From contig NZ_OY781884.1 of NCBI RefSeq assembly GCF_963677155.1, forward strand, positions 914,001-978,000: a DNA stretch of 64,000 bases, read 5' to 3'. This stretch comes from an uncultured Draconibacterium sp. GTDB lineage: Bacteria; Bacteroidota; Bacteroidia; Bacteroidales; Prolixibacteraceae. A program made the position numbers and the translations under genes. The first letter of the stretch is position 1. Each line of letters opens with the position of its first letter. A model generated the notes under the pieces. It saw only the letters and a list, made by a program, of their open reading frames with translations. It was not told where the DNA came from and searched no databases. This document shows positions 8,988 through 16,956 of the stretch, piece after piece.

Positions 8988-10028
8988 TTATTCCTTTATT
9001 TTAACTAAAATTAATTTTTCGTTAGTTGTTTCCCTGTTCGCCGCAATGGCCTGTTCTTTCGGTTCGAGCCTGGCTACTTCCATATATTCGAGCAGGATTT
9101 GGTACGCATTTTTTATCCTGTTGAAATGAATTACTGATCCACTATCTTGATTTACATCGGGATGATATTCCTTAACCTTTTCTTGATACGCTCTTTTTAC
9201 ATCAACTTCCGAAGAGATTTCACTTAGTCCAAGTTCCTGTTGGGCTTGAGACACAGTTGCCGGATTAAGTTCCTTAACTTCTAAAGTGTAAAAACTATAG
9301 CAAGGCAAAGGACCAACCATTTTGAAGTTTAGCATTCCCTTGTATTCTGCATCAAGACGATCGAGTGTCTTTTCAAATTTTTCTTTTTCATTTCGGTTGA
9401 GCAAATACGCAGAATTGGTTATCATCTGATCGTCCATCACCTCATGTATTTTAATATCGGTACACAAACCAGATAAAGCATTCATGACTTCCAATTCAAC
9501 TGCTGCATTTTTTTCTTTTAATTTTTCTTCAAACAAAGCTCCAATCTTCACCTGGTCAGTGTGAGAGATGGGGTCTTTTTTCTTCAGAATCTCCGTTTTA
9601 AGGGCTATTATGTCCGGATGATCGGCAACTTTTTTAATTGTAGCAGAAAACTCGCCCCAGGTTACAGCAAGGTCAATCTCTACCATACTCTCTATTTTAG
9701 AGAGCGTATTAATGATCAGATTATATCCCGTCGACAGAATTTCGAAGACTTCTTCTTTCGAGTTCACAATGGTTCCAAGGTGCATAGGTATCACCATGTT
9801 GAATCCTTTTTGCATCAGATTCTCAATTGTCTTTTGATGTTCTACCAATAAATGTCCAAGTTCCTCCCGGTTCAAAAAATCAAATGATACATTCTCCCGA
9901 TCGGAAACAATGGCCGAAATATTTTGATAGGCAATGGTATAAATTCCAGTGTTCACCAGCGACCGAAACATCTCTGCACTGTAAAAATTGGGTATAATTC
10001 CGTAAATGTAAATTCCTTTTTTTGCCAT
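8988..10028 (-). CDS. GvpF/GvpL protein with a C-terminal J-domain (GvpF-DnaJ fusion)
   Basis: 346 aa, about 85 longer than the other four GvpF/L copies. Residues 1-252 are a GvpF/L domain (KGIYIYGIIPN, MVIPMHLGT, MITNSAYLLN, GPLPCYSFYTLEV). Residues about 259-315 form a J-domain: helix I/II AYQEKVKEYHPDVNQ with the invariant HPD at 289-291, then helix III FNRIKNAYQILLEY. J-domains stimulate Hsp70 ATPase through HPD. A dnaK lies 3 kb downstream in the same operon. The obvious reading is a cochaperone that uses the GvpF part to bind GvpA or nascent vesicles and hands them to DnaK. The fusion is seen directly in one uninterrupted frame; its role is inference. There is no Gly/Phe or zinc-finger region. 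Confidence 0.9.
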   Translation of the reverse strand: MAKKGIYIYGIIPNFYSAEMFRSLVNTGIYTIAYQNISAIVSDRENVSFDFLNREELGHLLVEHQKTIENLMQKGFNMVIPMHLGTIVNSKEEVFEILSTGYNLIINTLSKIESMVEIDLAVTWGEFSATIKKVADHPDIIALKTEILKKKDPISHTDQVKIGALFEEKLKEKNAAVELEVMNALSGLCTDIKIHEVMDDQMITNSAYLLNRNEKEKFEKTLDRLDAEYKGMLNFKMVGPLPCYSFYTLEVKELNPATVSQAQQELGLSEISSEVDVKRAYQEKVKEYHPDVNQDSGSVIHFNRIKNAYQILLEYMEVARLEPKEQAIAANRETTNEKLILVKIKE

Positions 10029-10038
10029 AAGGTTTTAA

Positions 10039-12198
10039 TTATATTTTTGTTTCGTTTTGTTTTAGTACCAGTTGGATAGCTTCCTGAAAGTGTTTTTCGG
10101 CAATGCTGACATTCAATGTATTTTCATCAGATGGGTGACAGGATTTGTCGATCATCTGCCTGATAGCCAGCATAGCGGCTTTCCTGCAAATAAATTCGAT
10201 ATCCGATCCGGTAAGCCCATCTGTTTCTAAAGCCAGTTTATCCAGATTTACTTTTTTAGCCAACGGTTTTTTGCGGGTGTGAATACCGAATATTTTTTCG
10301 CGGGTTTTAGCGTCGGGCAATGGCACTTCAAACAATAAATCGAACCGACCACTACGTAAAAGCGCAGGATCAATTAAATCGATCCGGTTAGTAGCAGCCA
10401 AAACGATTACGCCTTTCAGGTCTTCAATGCCATCCATTTCTGTCAGGAATTGGCCAATCACCCGATCTAATACTCCGGATTCCGAGCTATCGTTGCTGCG
10501 CCGCGGTGTAAGGCTGTCAATTTCGTCGAGAAATAAAATGCACGGCGATGCCTGTTTAGCCATACGGAAAAGCTCGCGAACTCCTTTTTCTGATTCGCCA
10601 ATGTACTTACTCAAAATCTGTGGCCCTTTTACCGAAATAAAATTAATCCCGCTTTCGCTGGCTAATGCTTTGGCCAGATAAGTTTTTCCGGTTCCGGGTT
10701 TTCCGTATAGGATGATTCCTTTCGGCGGCTTGGTATCGGCCCTTCTAAACAAATCGGCATATTGCAGCGGCCATTTAACCGTTTCTTTCAACGCTTCTTT
10801 AATTTCATCGAGTCCGCCAACATCGTTCCATTTCACATCGGGGACTTCCACAAAAACTTCCCTGATGGCTGAAGGTTCCACTTCCTTCATTGCATCCAGA
10901 AAATTGTCCATCGTAACTTCAAGCGACATCAAAAGTTCGTAAGGGATTTCAGACATCGCAAAATCGATTTTCGGGAGAATTTTCCGCAGCGCTGTCATTG
11001 CGGCTTCGCGTGCCAGGGCTTCCAAATCAGCTCCTACAAATCCATGTGTAATCTCAGCGAGTTTTTCCATATCTACATTCTCTGAGAGTGGAATCCCCCT
11101 GGTGTGGATGTGCAGTATTTCAAGCCTCCCCTTTTTATCGGGGATGGAGACTGATATTTCGCGATCGAAACGTCCTGGCCTGCGAAGTGCTGGATCAATG
11201 GCATTCGGAATGTTTGTTGCACCAATCACAATTACTTTTCCCCGCGATTCCAAACCGTCCATCAACGACAGCAACTGGGCCACAACACGTTTCTCAACCT
11301 GTTTTTCGCCCCCCATGTCTTCACGTTTGGGTGCAATGGCATCTATTTCGTCGATAAAAATAATGGCGGGTGCATGTTTCTGGGCTTCCTCAAAAATGTT
11401 ACGGATACGGCTTTCGCTTTCGCCATAGAATTTACCCATGATTTCAGGCCCCGAAATGTTAATAAAATAAGCATCGGTTTCATGTGCAACAGCCCTTACT
11501 GTCAGTGTTTTTCCGGTTCCGGGAGGACCGTAGAGAAAAACGCCTTTAGGCGGCTGAACTCCCAACCGTTCAAAAATCTCCGGATATTTCAGGGGCAATT
11601 CAATCATTTCGCGGATACGCTGCACCTGGTTCCCTAATCCCCCAATATCTTCATACGAAATCCGGCGTTTCGTTTCCCCAGCCTCCTTAGTCAACTCAAG
11701 CTGAAAACTGGTATCAGGATGTATCAGCACCACGCCTTCGGGGCTGGTTGAAGTTATAGTATAATCAACCGAACGCGCCCCAAACAAGTTGGCGCGTACT
11801 TTATCGCCTTTTGCAACCGGCAAGCCATTGATTAACGAACCAATATACCTGGCATCGTCAGTCTTAAATTTCGAACCGGATTTTGTGTCGGGTTTGAGTT
11901 TTATTTTTGTCGCCTGACGGCAACCCGTTTTTGCAATTTTCACTTTTTCGTCGATTCCCGCCTGACAGTTTTCACGGGTAATCCCATCAATTTGGATAAT
12001 ACTTTTGTCGCGGTCATCAGGATAACAGGGCATTATTTTTACCGGGGTGGAACGTTTGCCTTCGATTACAATCACATCGCCACTTTCCAATCCCACCAGC
12101 TTCATGTCTTTTGGATCGATCCGCGCAATTGCCCGCCCTACGTCTTTGACCAGCGCTTCTTTTACACGCAGTATTATTTCGTTTTTAGTTGTAGTCAT
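10039..12198 (-). CDS. CDC48/VAT-like tandem AAA+ ATPase
   Basis: 719 aa with the full p97/CDC48/VAT architecture: a double-psi-barrel N-domain (about 7-90, with ALVKDVGRAIARID) followed by a second N-subdomain (about 100-175); D1 with Walker A GPPGTGKT at 224-231 and Walker B IIFIDEID at 279-286; D2 with Walker A GKPGTGKT at 499-506 and Walker B ILFLDEID at 554-561. Arginine-finger regions (RRPGRFDREI and LLRSGRFDLLFE) are present in both. These hexameric unfoldases extract proteins from complexes. The family is typical of archaea and eukaryotes and patchy in bacteria, where it often accompanies gvp clusters. It lies 10 bp upstream of the gvpF-J fusion, so it probably remodels or disassembles vesicle proteins (inference). 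Confidence 0.93.
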   Translation of the reverse strand: MTTTKNEIILRVKEALVKDVGRAIARIDPKDMKLVGLESGDVIVIEGKRSTPVKIMPCYPDDRDKSIIQIDGITRENCQAGIDEKVKIAKTGCRQATKIKLKPDTKSGSKFKTDDARYIGSLINGLPVAKGDKVRANLFGARSVDYTITSTSPEGVVLIHPDTSFQLELTKEAGETKRRISYEDIGGLGNQVQRIREMIELPLKYPEIFERLGVQPPKGVFLYGPPGTGKTLTVRAVAHETDAYFINISGPEIMGKFYGESESRIRNIFEEAQKHAPAIIFIDEIDAIAPKREDMGGEKQVEKRVVAQLLSLMDGLESRGKVIVIGATNIPNAIDPALRRPGRFDREISVSIPDKKGRLEILHIHTRGIPLSENVDMEKLAEITHGFVGADLEALAREAAMTALRKILPKIDFAMSEIPYELLMSLEVTMDNFLDAMKEVEPSAIREVFVEVPDVKWNDVGGLDEIKEALKETVKWPLQYADLFRRADTKPPKGIILYGKPGTGKTYLAKALASESGINFISVKGPQILSKYIGESEKGVRELFRMAKQASPCILFLDEIDSLTPRRSNDSSESGVLDRVIGQFLTEMDGIEDLKGVIVLAATNRIDLIDPALLRSGRFDLLFEVPLPDAKTREKIFGIHTRKKPLAKKVNLDKLALETDGLTGSDIEFICRKAAMLAIRQMIDKSCHPSDENTLNVSIAEKHFQEAIQLVLKQNETKI

Positions 12199-12214
12199 GG
12201 ATGGTATTTGGTTT

Positions 12215-13153
12215 TTACTTTCCGAACAGAAATCCCCTTAATTCTTTTAACGACTCCAATCCTTGTATTTCTTCAGCAAATTCAGGTACTTCTACTCTAT
12301 TCATCTCGTTAAAAGTTTCGCCAATTTGCCGAATGTATTTTTGTTGTCCCGCCTTTCGTCGTTTGCAAAAGCTGCAATCTTCAGAAACCATGACATGATT
12401 TACAATAATTTGCCGGGCATTTATCTTAAAATTTTCCAGATCAGACAATAGCCTCACTGTTTCTGAAATCGCCATTGTTTCGGGGATACAAACCGGAATA
12501 AAATTGCATCTGTTTTTATCCTGAAGCAGACTTTCTATCCGCTTGACTGTTTTCTTCAAACTTAGAATAAAGGCGTCCACCTCATCCTGTTTATAACTAC
12601 CCGAAAAGCTGGTGACCATGTAACGGTATTTCCACCGCATTTTAGCAGCTACCTTAATCCATGCATCAAGCATTCCTGGCGATGAAATCAGGCGCAACGC
12701 ATGGCCTGTTGGTGCGGTATCAACAACATATTTGTCGTACTGGCCTTCCTCAATGAAATCGATGATCGTTTTAAAACTCATGATTTCATCAATCCCAGGT
12801 AACGACAAACCAAGCATTTCGTTGATGTCGTCGTTATCAAGATTGGTTGATGTCGTCAACAATTTTTTTAGTTGGCTTTGGTGTGCTCCTTTAAATATAG
12901 ATAGTGCCTCGTCGGCAACTACCTCAATGGCCGACAGGCCGGGTACATCATCAACCTTCGCCACTTTATAGCCAATTTGCTGTCCCAGACAATCCGATAC
13001 TGAATGTGCCGGATCGGTTGAAATAAGTAAAGTCCTGTAGTTCTCAGAAAGGGCCAGGGCTGTAGCAACGGCACAACTGGTTTTTCCAACACCTCCTTTG
13101 CCTCCAAAGATGATGAGCTTCAGATCGCTGTTTTCTAGTCCAGTTAGTACCAT
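12215..13153 (-). CDS. Get3/ArsA-family ATPase
   Basis: About 312 aa from the ATG at 13153, which follows the Hsp20 stop by 4 bp. An in-frame ATG at 13189 would add 12 residues overlapping hsp20. Motifs: the deviant P-loop GKGGVGKTS (residues 18-26), the switch region STDPAHSVSD, the A-loop/switch II DTAPTGHALRL, and a CSFCKRR CxxC pair equivalent to the zinc-binding cysteines of Get3. No arsenite-operon genes are nearby, and the CxxC favours the Get3-like targeting branch over the arsenite pump ATPase. Get3 shields hydrophobic segments, so a role in holding aggregation-prone GvpA is plausible (inference). It sits between hsp20 and the CDC48-like gene. Confidence 0.9.
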   Translation of the reverse strand: MVLTGLENSDLKLIIFGGKGGVGKTSCAVATALALSENYRTLLISTDPAHSVSDCLGQQIGYKVAKVDDVPGLSAIEVVADEALSIFKGAHQSQLKKLLTTSTNLDNDDINEMLGLSLPGIDEIMSFKTIIDFIEEGQYDKYVVDTAPTGHALRLISSPGMLDAWIKVAAKMRWKYRYMVTSFSGSYKQDEVDAFILSLKKTVKRIESLLQDKNRCNFIPVCIPETMAISETVRLLSDLENFKINARQIIVNHVMVSEDCSFCKRRKAGQQKYIRQIGETFNEMNRVEVPEFAEEIQGLESLKELRGFLFGK

Positions 13154-13157
13154 TGTT

Positions 13158-13682
13158 TTATTTCTTGATCTTGATTTCGAGGATGCCATTGGTGAATTTA
13201 TGGCTTAAATCAGTCTGCATTGCTTTTATCGAAAGCAGGATTTCTTTGCGATAAGTCCTGTTTTTACCTGTTGCCAAGATTTCCAGAATGTCTTCTTTCA
13301 AGTCAATTTTTATATCGTTTTCCTCAATTCCCGGCATCTCGGCAATAACAACAATTTCGTCTTTTTCGTCGAAGAGGTCGGTAATAGGTTCGCGTTCGTC
13401 GTCAACTTTGGGGCCTTCGGGCGTTTTTTTGATGTTTCCAAATGTTTCCACTTTTGGAGACCCTCCACTTGCGGTATTGATTGTAAAACCATAAACGCCT
13501 TTCATGCCTTTTTGGATCTCATCAAGATTTAGTTCACCTTCCTTACTTATGGTACCTTTTTCTTCAAGTTTCCCTGCCAGGTCGACCAGTTTTTCAACGC
13601 CTTTGAACAAACTGCCAAGGCCGAACAGTTCAAACCCGGCTTCTTCTTTTTTGTTTTTCTTTTTATCGTCTTCCATTTTCAA
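13158..13682 (-). CDS. gvpH: Hsp20/GvpH-like small heat-shock protein
   Basis: 174 aa. A charged N-terminus (KKKNKKEE) precedes a GFELFGLGSLFKGVEKLVDL segment typical of gas-vesicle-associated Hsp20 proteins. A conserved linker GFTINTASGGSPKVETFGNI follows. The C-terminal alpha-crystallin domain (about 95-174) includes REPITDLFDEKDEIVVIAEMPG and ends in NGILEIKIKK, a relative of the GILTI-x-I strand. GvpH in haloarchaea is an Hsp20 that binds GvpM and keeps it soluble. This one lies immediately before get3, with a 4-bp gap. The symbol is by family and context. Confidence 0.85.
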   Translation of the reverse strand: MKMEDDKKKNKKEEAGFELFGLGSLFKGVEKLVDLAGKLEEKGTISKEGELNLDEIQKGMKGVYGFTINTASGGSPKVETFGNIKKTPEGPKVDDEREPITDLFDEKDEIVVIAEMPGIEENDIKIDLKEDILEILATGKNRTYRKEILLSIKAMQTDLSHKFTNGILEIKIKK

Positions 13683-13709
13683 GAATTTAAAAAAAAACTA
13701 TAATGGTTT

Positions 13710-14000
13710 TTATTTTCTATTAGCTCCTTCCAGCTTCTCGATCCGGGCCAGTAACTGATCCCTTTCATCTTCTCTTGCTCTTGCAGAAAGGTATGGGTCG
13801 TCCTGCCACCAGTTGATACCCATTTCAAGTGCTTTGTCAACACCACAAACCAAAAGCCTTATTTTGATTGTCAATAAATCAATATCTGCAATTTTGACCT
13901 GGATGTCGCCAACGATAACGATACCTTTGTCTAAAACAAGTTCCAAAACATCGCGGATCGATGAAGTGCCAGTTGATGTGGTAAGTTGTGTATCTGACAT
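13710..14000 (-). CDS. gvpJ: GvpJ, minor GvpA-family protein
   Basis: About 96 aa from the ATG at 14000 (MSDTQL). An upstream ATG at 14033 would overlap the gvpK stop. The GvpA-fold core is at about 15-60: IRDVLELVLDKGIVIVGDI, VKIADIDLLTIKIRLLVC. It is followed by the WWQDDPYL signature that marks GvpJ rather than GvpA or GvpM, and a short coiled-coil tail. GvpJ caps or nucleates the conical ends of the vesicle. It lies between the GvpA/J-GvpK fusion and hsp20. Confidence 0.88.
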   Translation of the reverse strand: MSDTQLTTSTGTSSIRDVLELVLDKGIVIVGDIQVKIADIDLLTIKIRLLVCGVDKALEMGINWWQDDPYLSARAREDERDQLLARIEKLEGANRK

Positions 14001-14029
14001 AATGTTGTTTTTACTTTTATTCTGAAAAA

Positions 14030-14563
14030 TCATCTCAGTTTCCCGAGCGATCCTAAATCAATGTTTAAATCATCCTCTTCAAGTCCGAAAACTAACCGGA
14101 GCTCTTCAATTTTCGTTTCAATGGCTTCCAGATTTAAGCCCAGTTTCTGGACTTCCATATCGGTAAGCTCATCCCGTTCAACTCTTCTCATGGCTTCTCT
14201 TTCCACTAAATCAACAATGAGTTTAATCAGGGTTAAAACCAACTGCGCCAATCCACCTTCAACTTGTTCAGGAACATCGGCATTAATCATTTGATTAATA
14301 TGTTTTTGTGCTTCTTCAATTTGCCGTTCCAATTTCTGCAAGAAAACTTCATCACCCAGTTCGTTAACATGAACATCGTCAACCCTTTCTCCTTGCTGAG
14401 ATGATAATTTCGACAAGGAAACAATGATTACCCTGAGCGAAATCGCCAGCATGTCTAAATCTGCAATCCTGATAACCACATCTCCGTGAAGTACAGCGCC
14501 TTTATCAACAACCACATCCAAAGCATCAACCAGTGTCGCACTTTTATCTTCCGAATCAGCCAT
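14030..14563 (-). CDS. gvpK: GvpA/J/S-like domain fused to GvpK
   Basis: 177 aa. Residues 10-50 (LVDALDVVVDKGAVLHGDVV, IRIADLDMLAISLRVIIVSL) are a second GvpA-family beta-alpha core, most like GvpS/GvpJ. A charged helix (about 60-95) links to a GvpK domain at 97-177, with GLAQLVLTLIKLIVDLVE, RRVERDELTDMEVQKLGL and LEEDDLNIDLGSLG, all classic GvpK (PF05121) positions. In most clusters these are separate genes. The frame is continuous with no internal stop, so this is a genuine fusion unless the sequence carries an error at the junction. GvpK is essential but poorly understood. Fusion would fix a 1:1 ratio of the two minor proteins. Confidence 0.88.
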   Translation of the reverse strand: MADSEDKSATLVDALDVVVDKGAVLHGDVVIRIADLDMLAISLRVIIVSLSKLSSQQGERVDDVHVNELGDEVFLQKLERQIEEAQKHINQMINADVPEQVEGGLAQLVLTLIKLIVDLVEREAMRRVERDELTDMEVQKLGLNLEAIETKIEELRLVFGLEEDDLNIDLGSLGKLR

Positions 14564-14573
14564 AGTTTTCTAT

Positions 14574-15377
14574 TTATGTAAAATGATAAGAAGGCCAGGG
14601 CCCACTTGTTTCAATGTTTATTCCCTGCCTTTTGAATTTTTCTTTAAATGCTTCTGCTTTTGCTTTAAATTCATTTAGTCGTGATTCTTCAACTAAATAG
14701 AATCCATTCAAAATCATTTGTTCAACCATCAAGGTAAAGTCCTTTTCCAGAATTTTGGCTTTATGAATGCTGACTGCCGAATCGGTCAAACTTTCGTAAA
14801 TTTCATTGGTGATTTTGCTTAATTCCTTTTCTTTTATTTCGTCGATTGCAGAACTTATCTTCTTTTTGGCAAAAAAGGACATTCCTTTTGGTAAAGCTTC
14901 GGCTTCCTTTTTTCTGGCCAGTAATTCTTCATTTTCGTTCTCAATAAACTCATCGAAAGCTTTCGCATCCAGAAATGCTTTTATTCCCCACTCCTGTTTC
15001 CCGGCTAAAAATTCCAGGCTTGTTCTGAATTTCTCCTGATTACTATAAATGGTTTCCTGCAAATTCTCCCTGGTTTTAAATATTACCCCAAATTGCATTG
15101 GAATAACAGGAATAACTTCGCCGCTTTCGGCCCTCATACTCTGCTCTATTATCTCTTCGTGTATTTGGGCTTTTCCTTTTATCCAATCCAGATCTTCTTC
15201 TGCTTTTTTTTGAATTTCCTTTGAACTAAATTCTTCGATAGATACTTCGCTGACTACTGCTTCCAAATCCAGAAAAGGAATGGTTTGAACTTTTCCATCT
15301 CCCGACATCGTTTGCACTGCAGTAACCGTTTCATCGCGTTTAAGCCTGACACAATAGAGATACAATCCGATTTCCAT
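14574..15377 (-). CDS. GvpF/GvpL-family gas vesicle protein (paralogue 1, promoter-proximal)
   Basis: About 267 aa from the ATG at 15377 (MEIGLYLYCV). The frame is open to a TTG at 15398, but ATG puts the first beta strand at the N-terminus as in relatives. Landmarks: LDLEAVVSEV, VIPVIPMQFGVIFK (PMQFG-x), EWGIKAFLD, MILNGFYLVEES and a C-terminal GPWPSYHFT, the signature ending. The extra charged helix around 150-190 (RKKEAEALPKGMSFFAKKK) is shared with the distal copy at 6063. This copy precedes gvpK by 10 bp, apart from the other four, so it may be the ancestral GvpL. Confidence 0.9.
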   Translation of the reverse strand: MEIGLYLYCVRLKRDETVTAVQTMSGDGKVQTIPFLDLEAVVSEVSIEEFSSKEIQKKAEEDLDWIKGKAQIHEEIIEQSMRAESGEVIPVIPMQFGVIFKTRENLQETIYSNQEKFRTSLEFLAGKQEWGIKAFLDAKAFDEFIENENEELLARKKEAEALPKGMSFFAKKKISSAIDEIKEKELSKITNEIYESLTDSAVSIHKAKILEKDFTLMVEQMILNGFYLVEESRLNEFKAKAEAFKEKFKRQGINIETSGPWPSYHFT

Positions 15378-15394
15378 TCGATTATATTTTATCG

Positions 15395-15694
15395 TCAATA
15401 CTCAATCGACATGGTTTTCCATTCCGATTTAATCGAATCTGGTTTTGTCGATTCGTATTTACTCATTTGTATTGCTTTTTTATCATTATGTGCCTGTATC
15501 TCATCCAACCTGTTCTGAATGATTTCGAGCCTTTGAATAATCCGGATTTTCTCATTTTCCAACCGCGACCTTTCTTTTTCATACATGTGCAGTTTGATAA
15601 AATCAGACTCTTCCTTATTTGGGATACCTGATTTGGCAACATTTTGCATCGACTTGATGCTCTGAAGCCCTTTTATGGAAGTTGATATAGGCAT
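15395..15694 (-). CDS. Small coiled-coil protein, GvpV-like candidate
   Basis: 99 aa, lysine- and glutamate-rich. After a short N-terminal SIKGLQSIKSMQN segment, residues about 35-75 form a strong coiled coil (MYEKERSRLENEKIRIIQRL followed by EIIQNRLDEIQ). The heptad-rich KERLE..I..RL..I..RL..I pattern resembles the short GvpV proteins of cyanobacterial clusters, but I cannot confirm homology. It lies between gvpN and the first gvpL in the operon, so it is likely a gas-vesicle accessory protein. Confidence 0.55.
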   Translation of the reverse strand: MPISTSIKGLQSIKSMQNVAKSGIPNKEESDFIKLHMYEKERSRLENEKIRIIQRLEIIQNRLDEIQAHNDKKAIQMSKYESTKPDSIKSEWKTMSIEY

Positions 15695-15734
15695 ATTGAA
15701 TTTTATTTGATTGATAAATTGTTTTGAAAATTGA

Positions 15735-16652
15735 TTAGCAATTAAGATCTATTAAGTCGTTTACAATTGACCGTACTTTTTCCTGATTGGTTTTTGAACC
15801 TACCCGACTGGTCTCCGAAGTGAGGATGTCCTGGCAAATCAACCGAAACATTTCGTTTTGTTTCGAAGGAGATGAATTCAATGTTGCCAACGTTTTTGCA
15901 ATCATAATCGAACCGCGGACTGTTGGGTCAAATTCGGTTCTTCCTGAATCGCGTAACCCTCTTACAACTTTTACAATCTTCTCGGTATCTTCAAGCGTAA
16001 GGTCTGATTTTGCCATGGTTATTTTCAATTCTGTTTCGTAATCGAAATGATCCAGATCCATGGTTACCATCCGGTCGCGAAGAGCATCCTGTGTACGATT
16101 AACGCCTGCATACTCTTCCGGGTTTGAAGTAAAAATAGCGCAGAAATTGGGGTGTACTTTCATGTAATAGTCTTCTTCTTTCCCTGCCGAGGTACTCATC
16201 ATCCGTTCCTGAAGGATAGGCAAAAGAATGTTATTGGCTTCGGCGCGCGAACGGGTAAATTCGTCGTAAAGCAGGGTGAACCCATTTTTCACAGCAATTG
16301 TCAAGCGATTGTTCACCCACTTTTTTTCCATGTCCTCTTCTTGCTTGTGGACAGTGTGGATAAATTTATCATCCAACTTACGAAAGCGGTAGCCCGACTC
16401 ACTACCAACCAGATCGGAAGTTTTGTATTCCGAATCGCCATGAATAATGACAACTGGCCGGCCAATTTTACTGGCCAGGTGCATAGCCACGGTTGTTTTC
16501 CCTGTTCCTGATGGCCCTCTGAAATGCACAGGAAATCCTGCTTTAATATAAGTCAGTCCCCTGTCGGTGATATCTTTAACATACTCTGTCTCTACAAAAT
16601 CAGCCATTTGGCGAGGCTCAAGTATCGTATTCGTTTCGTTATTACTACTCAT
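15735..16652 (-). CDS. gvpN: GvpN, MoxR-type AAA+ ATPase
   Basis: 305 aa. Walker A GPSGTGKT at 46-53, the conserved VVIIHGDSEYKTSDLVGSES segment (GvpN hallmark), Walker B FTLLYDEFTRSR at about 125-136, a sensor-I-like NFCAIFTSNPEEYAG and an arginine-containing TQDALRDRM. GvpN is essential for growing vesicles beyond small bicones; with a partner it is thought to insert GvpA subunits. It lies in the promoter-proximal part of the operon after the coiled-coil genes. Length and motifs are normal. Confidence 0.95.
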   Translation of the reverse strand: MSSNNETNTILEPRQMADFVETEYVKDITDRGLTYIKAGFPVHFRGPSGTGKTTVAMHLASKIGRPVVIIHGDSEYKTSDLVGSESGYRFRKLDDKFIHTVHKQEEDMEKKWVNNRLTIAVKNGFTLLYDEFTRSRAEANNILLPILQERMMSTSAGKEEDYYMKVHPNFCAIFTSNPEEYAGVNRTQDALRDRMVTMDLDHFDYETELKITMAKSDLTLEDTEKIVKVVRGLRDSGRTEFDPTVRGSIMIAKTLATLNSSPSKQNEMFRLICQDILTSETSRVGSKTNQEKVRSIVNDLIDLNC

Positions 16653-16673
16653 CGTTATTCGTTTGATCGATCG

Positions 16674-16856
16674 TTAATTAAATTCGTTTTCTGGCAATTG
16701 GGCCATGGTGTCTGCCATTATTCTCCGGGCCTCTTCAATATCATTTTTTGTTTGTTCACGGGTTTGGAAAAAAGACTCTCGCATGGCAATAAACTTGTTC
16801 AGCGCCACCTCCCTTTTTTGTAAACTTCTTCTGATATTATCGCCTATGTTATTCAT
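16674..16856 (-). CDS. Small helical protein (60 aa) in the gvp operon
   Basis: 60 aa, almost entirely charged helix (NIRRSLQKREVALNKFIAMR, ENEFN at the end), without a recognised domain. The frame is open from ATG 16856 to a stop 21 bp before the gvpN start, on the operon strand, and fills an otherwise empty gap of tightly packed genes. Its helical pattern (R-E-x-x-x-N-x-F-I-x-x-R) resembles the repeat units of the neighbouring coiled-coil proteins. It is probably real, but with no homologue I can name; function unknown. Confidence 0.5.
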   Translation of the reverse strand: MNNIGDNIRRSLQKREVALNKFIAMRESFFQTREQTKNDIEEARRIMADTMAQLPENEFN

Positions 16857-16956
16857 TGGATATTTCTATTTGTTAGTAGCCAATTATTGAATGAACAATT
16901 CGAAGCGGGCTTATTGCAAAAAACAATAAGCCTCTTCGAATCAGATTATTCCTTAT

